64,000 nt of DNA from Tubulanus polymorphus (Eukaryota; Nemertea; Palaeonemertea; Tubulaniformes; Tubulanidae). Shown in pieces: positions 16,811-24,230 of the stretch. Location: NCBI RefSeq assembly GCF_964204645.1, contig NC_134029.1, positions 12,576,850 through 12,640,849 of the forward strand, in the 5' to 3' direction. The position numbers and the translations under genes are program-made. The notes under the pieces are model-generated. The model ran no database searches, was not told the origin of the DNA, and saw only the letters and a program-made list of their open reading frames with translations. Every line of letters starts with the position of its first letter. The stretch's first letter is position 1.

Positions 16811-16892
16811 ATATAAAAGGCGCTGGAAAGGTGAATACTCGTTAAATTTGCGCGAATATCAGAAATGTAAGGGAGTACGGAATTAGTCAAAA

Positions 16893-17143
16893 AGGCTTTG
16901 GTTTCAGGTTTATTTTCATTTTCAGTTTACTCATTAAAACAGACGTTAGAATTCTATGATAACTGCAAAATTAGATACGCCGAATTAAAAGATAATATCA
17001 ATTATATTTCAGATAGATTGAATAATATTAAATACTGTGAAATATGTAATAAGAAGTATAAAGATAAAAAATCATTAAGGAATCATTGGTATATTCACGA
17101 GCTAAATGAAAAATTATATAATTCAAATGAAGCAATAAGTTAA
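16893..17143 (+). CDS. C2H2 zinc-finger protein, 5'-truncated copy
   Basis: From 16,893 the sequence matches the minus-strand gene 18316-18618 from its membrane segment (VSGLFSFSVYSLKQTLEFYD) to the end. The zinc finger is complete: CEICNKKYKDKKSLRNHWYI with the last histidine next (C-x2-C-x12-H-x3-H). The normal start region is replaced by host-like DNA, so expression is doubtful. It forms an inverted duplicate with 18316-18618. Confidence 0.6.
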
Positions 17144-17528
17144 ATAAGTAAGTATTAGATAAAGTAACTTATTGTTTTTTTATTTAAATCTTTTTGATTT
17201 CTATTCACGCTATTGGTTAAAAAGAATTGACTAGATTTAAAAAGAAATTAAATAAATTTAACTGCTAATATTATTCTTGTATTATCCTAGTCAAATGTAA
17301 AGAATTACAATATCATATTCGAATAAATTAAAAAAGGTTCTTAATTACTTCTGTGACTTAAATTTCAGAAATAAAGCATAATTTGTATTTAATACGTATC
17401 TTATACGTATTTGATACGTATTTAATACATTAATACCTAAAACCCTCCTTTTTAGTTAACTAATATTTTATATTTTCAGCCAATTTAATTCAATTCAGTC
17501 TATTGCTTAATTTGAATTATATAATTTA
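17144..17528. other. AT-rich spacer with a hairpin after the zinc-finger gene
   Basis: The hairpin AATAAGTTA ... TAACTTATT (17139-17180) followed by a T run may mark a transcript end. Three ATACGTATTTGATACG-like near repeats occur at 17395-17425. No gene seen. Confidence 0.4.
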
Positions 17529-18277
17529 TCAACCACTTAATGAAGATTCAATGTATTGTTCATTTTTTGGATCATTGTTAATGTTCCATAATTCAATAAA
17601 TTTCTTTGCTTTATCCAGTTGATCCAAATACAGCTGTAAATCTAGTTTATTAAATCAAATATAATTTTCTACTTTTTCTAAAGGCCTTAGATTCTTCCAA
17701 TTCCATATCAATTTATGGTTGTATTCATCATTCATGTTAAATTTAGATACCGGTAAAACATGATCTATTTGAAAATAATCTCCATAATTATCTATATTCA
17801 TTTCATCATCGAATTGATAAACAATCCGGGATTTTAGAAATTCATCTGAACAACCCAACAAATTAGATAGTGTTTCCGAGTGTTTATCTTTACCGAACTT
17901 TTTTGATAATCTAGATCTTAAACGTTGTTTCAATTTGAAATAAAGATCTGTTCTACACCTTTCTTTATGATAATTATTTTGATACTCATTATAATGTTCT
18001 CTATTATTATCCCTCCATTCTGTCTTATATTCTGCTATATAATCTGGGTGATTTTCTCTCCATTGTTTATTCAATTCTTTACATTTTCTGGATTATTTGC
18101 TTGATATTGTTTAGTATTTAGTTTACTACAAGTTTTGCAATTATGTTGTAAACCATCTTTGCTAATATTACGTTTAAAATAATCTGTAAATGGCTTATTT
18201 ATTTTATAATTAGAACATGTCTTCTGATATATATTAACAACAATATGCGTAATATTTATAGTTTGTGGCTGTTCCAT
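17529..18277 (-). pseudogene. HNH endonuclease, copy 3, broken
   Basis: ATG 18277 follows TATAATAAATGG, as in copy 1. The cysteine part is altered (CSNYK in place of CxxC, though CKTC is kept). A frameshift lies near 18,072, and the HNH module (FQIDHVLPVSKFNMNDEYNH, WNWKNLRPLEK) is followed by an in-frame TGA at 17655-17657. Sequence similar to the C-terminus of copy 2 continues to TGA 17529-17531. Compared with copy 2, FHIDH has become FQIDH, losing the first histidine of the motif. It is inactive by several lesions. Confidence 0.85.
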
Positions 18278-18315
18278 TTATTATAGATATTTCTATTAAA
18301 ATATCATTAAAAAAC

Positions 18316-18618
18316 TTAATTTGAATTATATAATTTTTCATTTAGCTCGTGAATATATCTGTGATTCCATAATGATTTTTTATTTTTATACTTCTTATTG
18401 CATATTTCACAGCATTTAATATTATTCAATCTATCTGAAATATAATTGATATTATCTTTTAATTCGGCGTATCTAATTTTGCAGTTATCATAGAATTCTA
18501 ACGTCTGTTTTAATGAGTAAACTGAAAATGAAAATAAACCTGAAACCATAATTATTAATTTCAGTTGCTCTTGATTTCTGTAAATAAGATGTAATAAATT
18601 TAATATATTTTCACTCAT
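18316..18618 (-). CDS. Membrane-associated C2H2 zinc-finger protein, 100 aa
   Basis: ATG 18618 follows CTATAAAA, the same context as its paralogue at 7053. Order: MSENILNLLHLIYRNQ, hydrophobic segment (LIIMVSGLFSFSVYSL), a helical region, then one zinc finger CEICNKKYKNKKSLWNHRYI plus histidine (C-x2-C-x12-H-x3-H) and a short tail. The frame is also open upstream of 18618 because a deletion has fused neighbouring genes to it. A single finger with a nearby hydrophobic helix is unusual for a transcription factor; it may bind nucleic acid or protein in a viral setting. Function unknown. Confidence 0.65.
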   Translation of the reverse strand: MSENILNLLHLIYRNQEQLKLIIMVSGLFSFSVYSLKQTLEFYDNCKIRYAELKDNINYISDRLNNIKCCEICNKKYKNKKSLWNHRYIHELNEKLYNSN

Positions 18619-19208
18619 TTTTATAGTTTTAACTTTTTTATTCTTTTTATTTCTGTGATTGTTTCCATTGAATTGAATTGGATTGAATTTTCTAAATTCA
18701 TCATCTAAATTACATTGAACTGCAATATCTTTAAATGATTTTTCATTATCTAAATCACATTGAATACCAATATTTGATGAATTTTCATTATGGATGATTT
18801 GTTTATTGTCAAAATTTAAATAATATAATTGTCTTTTTTCAATTCTTAAGTTAATCAAATCATTGTAACTTTTAGAAAGTATTAAATCACTATCTCTTTC
18901 ATTTAAAGGAGTTTCAAGAATGTCAAGAAGAGTTTCATGTTTTCATCTAAATTACCTTTACAATTTAAAACTGTATTGAATATTTTAGGATTTTTAGCAC
19001 CATTATCAAAAGTATCAATTAGTTCAGTAATTAAATATGTTTCATTTAATAATATTTGATCAATTATAGTAATATCATCAATTTTATATTGTCTTGCATA
19101 CACCAAATTTGTTGCTGGGATATAATTTTTAATGTTAAACTGTGAAAAAAAGTTATTGGTTTCATTGATTTCGATTTTGAATTTGGGTTCTTCTTCTTCT
19201 TTCTTCAT
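18619..19208 (-). pseudogene. Unknown virus-like gene with frameshift and a fused tail
   Basis: ATG 19208 follows TTATAAAA and the shared TTTTAATAAAAATCTTG element. The first 100 codons are acidic/hydrophobic mix (FFSQFNIKNYIPATNLVYAR). Around 18,937-18,945 a one-base shift is needed to continue into the frame with RDSDLILSKSYNDLINLRIE and GIQCDLDNEKSFKDIAVQCN. Near 18,690 the frame runs into the lysine-rich tail also found at the end of the 7092-7310 gene (NGNNHRNKKNKKV). So this locus is a frameshifted gene joined by deletion to a neighbour's 3' end. Confidence 0.55.
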
Positions 19209-19432
19209 TTTTATAACAAGATTTTTATTAAAATGAATCTAACTCATTCAAATATAAATATTCAATGTTAAAATATGAATTATTTCTCACACTTTTATGT
19301 TTAAAAATTAAGAATCGTTAATTACTCGTTACTTTTAATATTTTTTTTAACTGTCCATTTATTTTACCTATTTTTTTATTCGAAATCAATGAAATTCATG
19401 TAAATAATATTCATTTATATGAAATTATTAGA
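19209..19432. promoter_or_regulatory. AT-rich upstream region between a gene start and palindrome 3
   Basis: Contains the shared TTTTAATAAAAAT-type element next to the start at 19208, and a flank resembling that left of palindromes 1 and 2 (CATTTATATGAAATTATTAG). No ORF. Confidence 0.4.
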
Positions 19433-19528
19433 AGTAATAGGGAATATGGGGGTTCAGGTCAAAGGTTGAAGGGGAGAGTAAGCTCGACCCTTCGACCTTT
19501 GGTATGAACCCCCATATTCCCTATTACT
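19433..19528. repeat. Palindrome 3 (about 42-bp arms)
   Basis: AGTAATAGGGAATATGGGGG ... CCCCCATATTCCCTATTACT with paired inner TTCAGGTCAAAGGTTGAA / TTCGACCTTTGGTATGAA and a 10-15 nt loop. It is the shortest of the three palindromes and marks the right border of the AT-rich block. Confidence 0.85.
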
Positions 19529-19551
19529 ATTGTGGTTTGATGCCTTAGTGC

Positions 19552-19842
19552 AATTTAGGTAATGTTGAAACCATCCAGAAAAAGGAAGTGATATTGGAAA
19601 GATACAAAATGGCGACTTTTTGAATCGCAGAAGGGAGGGTTAGGGTTTAGGGTCTAGAGGGTCCAGGGGGTTAGGGGTAGGGTTAGGATGAGGCTATAAG
19701 TAGTTAGAAGTTGCGATTCCAGGCAACTTCAGCGATAGCGTTGGGGGTAAACGTTAAGCTAGCACTCTTGTGCTTGCGTGGTCGAATCCCAATTTTCGTA
19801 GATCTTAATTAATTTGTGGATGGTTTCAACATTACACAAATT
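19552..19842. mobile_element. Short TIR element (291 bp) with tRNA-like core and degenerate TTAGGG
   Basis: Terminal inverted repeats of 26 bp with a 19-bp perfect core (GTAATGTTGAAACCATCCA) lie at 19552-19577 and 19817-19842. Inside are a degenerate TTAGGG/TAGGGTT cluster (19636-19688) and a B-box-like GGTCGAATCCC at 19780-19790 with an A-box-like TAGCGTTGGGGGTAAACG upstream. This may be a MITE carrying tRNA-derived SINE sequence. It is not a functional tRNA: no acceptor stem was found. Confidence 0.6.
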
Positions 19843-21359
19843 ACTAGGTTTGTAGTTCGAAGATGCGTCGTGCCGGACGGGACCCCAAAATAGCAAAGGG
19901 AACTTAAAGACCGAAGGAAAGGCATTAATTGTTGTAAGTATCGAATTAATCCGCTGATATTTACTCGGAATTCAAACAGCCTCTACGGAGTTGATACGGT
20001 ACTTATCGACTTTTTAGGTAATTAGGGCTCAGCTTAGTCTGAATACCAGTCGTTGTTACCGGTTCCCTACAAACCAGTTGTTTGTTCAACGACGGCAAGG
20101 TACTAAACTAGGCTCGGCTGTTATAGTCATCCTGAAAGAACTTGGCCGAAGGGGGACATGCTTTCTTTATCAACCGTATGTGAAATATATTCAGTGAATT
20201 GTTGTGTTTATGATGATGTGAAAATGACTTAAGTCTGAATAAAGTTTATAAACTCCTTGTCAGTGTTTTGTGATATCAGATATTTGGATCCACCGCAGCA
20301 TCTCTACTTATATTATCAATACAGATAGCAAGTTGAGACAAACTTGGGTAAGACCAGTAATTCAGATCAACTGGATATTCGCAATATTTTCCTCTCCTCA
20401 TGAACCAGACATGATTTTTGCTTTTATTATACTAACAATAGAACCTGGATTGACTTTTCAATTCAAATCTCATCCGTTTTTCAAACTAACCATGATACAA
20501 CAAATCATTCTGAGCATGTTGTGCTCATTCATTTTAATACGCATAACTTCTAATTCTTAAGAAATCCTCTGAGTTGTATCTCAGAAGAAAATCATCATCA
20601 GAACACACAAAATGACCTACAGTAGACAATCAACAGAATATTCGTAAATAGATAAGTATTTACTGTTCACAAGTTTTAAAAGACATTGAAGTGAAGTATT
20701 AGTGAAGTTACCTGTCGTATATTTTCACCACACTGAATTGACTGCTTATGTCCAGTATCACATTCACAATCATCAATCTTCTTAAGTGAACAAACAAATT
20801 GCCGTTGTCGTAGCCTCTGCAGGATGGATGGTGCTTGGTTTTTCCATCCCAGGTTCGTTGTTGTTGTTGTTGTCGATTGACGACAGTTCCTTTTGAGCAG
20901 GGTTGGTTTTGACGGGGTATGACTGCAGTTTAGGTGTCCCTAATAGTTGTACCTAAACTTACCATAACACTATTCTTTAATAACACTAGTGCCACCCAGT
21001 GGATAGGTGACCCAAACTGTAGTTAGACCCGGCATTCCTTTGCTTTAGAAGCGTTACTGGTAGTTTTAGTCGAGTTTCTTTCTTCATTGGTGTAAAAATC
21101 TACTTTAAAGAGGTCCACCATGGAAAGTAAATTGAGACACTCTAGAGGCGTCCATGTTACACGTTACGCGGAAGATGGCGAACGGGTTAAACCTGCTGAT
21201 CTAATCTGACTGCGATTGCAGGTGGCGCACAATTGGACCTACGACAGTCTATCGCAGTCGTAGAGGCGTCGTAGAGACCGGCAACCAGTCTAATATGTTG
21301 GCGGTCTAATATGCTGTTTTGGAACTGACTATATCAGATGACTCAAAACCAGACCGTTC
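19843..21359. other. Host intergenic DNA, no gene recognised
   Basis: Contains a (GTT)n-like run (20863-20872) and a 29-codon frame at 21120-21209 whose ATG sits in a strong Kozak context (CCACCATGG). The peptide (for example HVTRYAEDGERVKPADLI) is not recognised, so it is not called as a gene. Confidence 0.4.
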
Positions 21360-21932
21360 CGTCTACAGATAGTATAACGGATTAGCATTTTACATTAATA
21401 TGTTGAATGACATATATATGGCACCCAGGATACAATTAAAGAGTATAGCATTAGGTATTGCAATAATTTGTTACCTGCAATATGTGGTTACATACTAGCG
21501 CCGTTCGTAAAAAATGTTTTTAGGACTGAATGTGTCTTAACATGTAGGCTTAATTGTCTCTGGTATTGATGCTTGAAAGTACCCTCTATATTAGTAATGT
21601 GACTATTGAATTCTGTTTATTATAATTACCGGTAAACAGTATATTTTAACTCACATTCAGACTGTAGAAATTATGATTCTAAGTAGTATTTTTTATTTAA
21701 ACTTTTTGGTACGGTAGGGCCTACCCAGTGACTGTTGTTTGTCTGTTGTGCAAATCTATTTCACTGAAGCAAAAATAAATATATAAATAAATATATGCCA
21801 ATATAGTTTTTCTTTTCTGTTTTCTCTTGTTTTTTCTTTCCCTAATTTACAAAGGCTTGCGTGGAATTTTGGGATTTGTAAGTCGCCTCCCTTCCCTCCA
21901 GGGAATGCCCTTTAAAAATCGGACCTTGTGTT
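21360..21932. repeat. Interspersed repeat, copies also at 22490-22830 and 32205-32410
   Basis: 21370-21590 matches 22495-22755 (shared TGCAATAATTTGTTACCTGC and ACATGTAGGC). 21727-21932 matches 32210-32412 (shared CAGTGACTGTTGTTTGT and GATTTGTAAGTCGCCTCCCT). The right part overlaps the end of the Myb/SANT-like frame, so these are likely pieces of one DNA transposon family. Confidence 0.6.
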
Positions 21933-22150
21933 CTATTGCCTCATTTTTTTGCAGTTGTTAGAAGATTGTCCCATTTCTTTTTTAACACTTTCTACATCTC
22001 TTTTTATATTGGGACTATGGTTGTTGATTGCAGCTGTTATTTTACACCATGCTTCCTTTTTATTTTGACTCGTCAGAATTGGTGACAACTTCCCTCTGAT
22101 TATGCTTTTCACCTTTAAATACTCCTCCACAAGGATTTATTTCTCCTCAT
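21933..22150 (-). pseudogene. Myb/SANT-like DNA-binding domain fragment, Harbinger-type
   Basis: Minus frame of about 65 codons: EEYLKVKSIIRGKLSPIL, then NKKEAWCKITAAINNH and VESVKKEMGQSSNNCKK. The spaced tryptophan and K-x-AW-x-KI pattern matches the Myb/SANT-like domains (Myb_DNA-bind_5 type) found in PIF/Harbinger transposon accessory proteins and derived host genes. An upstream stop precedes it in frame. The flanking repeat copies support a transposon source. Confidence 0.5.
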
Positions 22151-22489
22151 AGCTCCAATTAGGTAACCGTTTTTTCTGTGCCATGATTGCAACCCGTGCA
22201 CTACAGCCGGTTTTTTTCTGGAATGATGGATATTTCTAACCCGGGTTTTTCCGAAACTAAGTCTGCAACAGTGTGTTTCATTGGCTATAACATTTTGCCA
22301 CAAGTAGGCCAAGGATAAGAGTTATCCAAGAAGTTAGGATATCCTTAGCAAAGGAAATGCTTAAGATACTTTATGCATCATACTTAAAAGTCATCCTTAG
22401 GTAAGGAATTCCTTATCTATTTAAGGAAAGAATTTTCCTTAAGTTAAGGAAGTTTTATGCATACCGGGCCTGGTTTTCAGTCATCTGAA

Positions 22490-22830
22490 ATAGCCAATTC
22501 CTTTTACATTAGCATGTTGAATGACATATGTATGGCGGACAATTCGACATTGTCTGCGCTGTCATCTACTGACTGTAGTGATTTTAAGGCCGCCGAGGAT
22601 GCAATTAAAGAGTACAGCATTAGGTGTTGCAATAATTTGTTACCTGCAATATGTGGTGGTACATACTAGCGCCGTGCTTATCTCTAACAAATTGTTTTGA
22701 GGACTGAATGTCTCTTAACATGTAGGCCTAATTGTCTCTGGTATTGATGCTTGACTGTAGTAATTATGATTCTAAGTAGTATTTTTATTTAAACTTTTTG
22801 GTACGGTAGGGCCTACCCAGTGAAGCGGAA
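22490..22830 (+). repeat. Second copy of the Harbinger-like repeat
   Basis: Matches 21370-21590 and 21690-21735 but retains about 70 bp missing there, so it is the fuller copy. Its frame SDFKAAEDAIKEYSIRCCNN ends at TAG 22667-22669 and could be the tail of the same transposon protein. Just upstream (22315-22460) is an AAGGA/TCCTT-rich inverted stretch. Confidence 0.5.
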
Positions 22831-23380
22831 TACCGGGATTCGGGGTAGCGTGCTCTGGCAAGTGACTACAAGAAATCTACTTCCGTTTCCGTAAAAATTC
22901 ATAATGTCAAGTCTCAGGTCTCAACTCTCGGAATTTCCTCGACCAAGAGGGAATACAGGTAACTCTCGCTCTCTCTCTTCCCATAATCCTATACATTTAA
23001 AGAAAAAGTTGCATATAGGCGTCGCTTCTAGGGTTCGCTCACGTCACTAGCATCTGGGAGGTAGAGAAGCTAGAAGGGGAAAATTCTCTTGTTTCCTCCA
23101 TGAGATTTAACGCGCAAAAATATATCAAGTCTTCCTCTGGTGAGTGAGAATACTTTATGGAGTCCCAATTCTCAATGATAAGACATAATGATAACACGGG
23201 TGACTGAATGTCTTCACAAATCACCCATGAAAAAGCGTTTGCATGAATGAAAAACTGTGACCAAAAGAATTAATAGGAGAATCATGAATAAGTCAAATAA
23301 AATAAAAATCCCCTAGCTTTCTCTCCGACTGAGGAGGAAATACAGGACTGCGTCCAGCGCTACAAGTATTTCCGGCCTCC
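22831..23380. other. Host intergenic DNA, no gene recognised
   Basis: No ORF, repeat or splice signal was recognised. The sequence CCTCC at 23376-23380 is the left target duplication of the following BEL element. Confidence 0.4.
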
Positions 23381-23606
23381 TGTGGGCTGCACTGCCACTT
23401 ATGAGGACCAGGTCCGTAAGAGAAGAAGAGAGTAAACCGGGAGAACACGTCTTTACTGTATCAGCATCATAAGACAACTAACTTTATTTCCTATAATGTA
23501 AACTAAACTAAAAAGAGTACATGTGGTCAAGTAATTACATAGATCCATCATCTTGACAGCTGCGGTTCAAAGACTACTTCAAAGAATACTTCGGCTGTTG
23601 CCGACA
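23381..23606 (-). repeat. 3' LTR of BEL copy 1
   Basis: 226 bp, starts TGT and ends ACA, identical to 29645-29870. Confidence 0.95.
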
Positions 23607-24230
23607 CTGCCGGGGGGCAAAGGTGTGGTTTAGCATGTCAAGTCTGGTAGTAAAGTAAACAAAGTACATAAGTAAATCTAGCAAATACGAGGAAAATTAA
23701 AAAATTAAAAGTAATTAAAACGTTATACATGAATTCGAAGAAGGCAAATTTAAGTACAGTGAGTATAATGATAAGCGATCGTCTAATTTGAATTTCTAAC
23801 AGGCATTGCGTTGTGTTTGTAACATATTTGATATAATTATGAATTCTAAAATCATATTAGTTTAATGTAATCATCATTTAAACATTAATCTACATTTCCT
23901 ACATTTCCTACATTCATTGATAAACATAGTTCATAGAAATGTAATTTATGAAAGCATATTGAAGAAATTGATAAGCATTTAGATGTATGTAGCGGTATAT
24001 ATAATCATACGTAATTGAGAATTTCAGCAAATTAAGGTAACAGGCGTAAACAGTAAACATTTTAACGAGTCATTAATTACAGTCATTAGTTTCATAGATA
24101 AAATACCATTCTTCGTTAGATGATCCTCCAGCCGCGAAGGATGTAAAAATAAACACGCAGAAAGTTTTGTAACGGGAAATAGTTGTATATACGTACGCAA
24201 ATAGTTTGTAACACGATAAAACGATAAAGT

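Noticed and set aside
1-19530. A straightforward Polinton/Maverick
   Set aside because: Only an integrase N-terminal remnant is present. No family-B DNA polymerase, packaging ATPase, protease or recognised capsid gene was found, and the palindromes are not ordinary terminal repeats with a 6-bp target duplication.
19730-19800. A tRNA gene
   Set aside because: A- and B-box-like sequences are present but no acceptor or anticodon stem could be formed; it lies within a TIR element.
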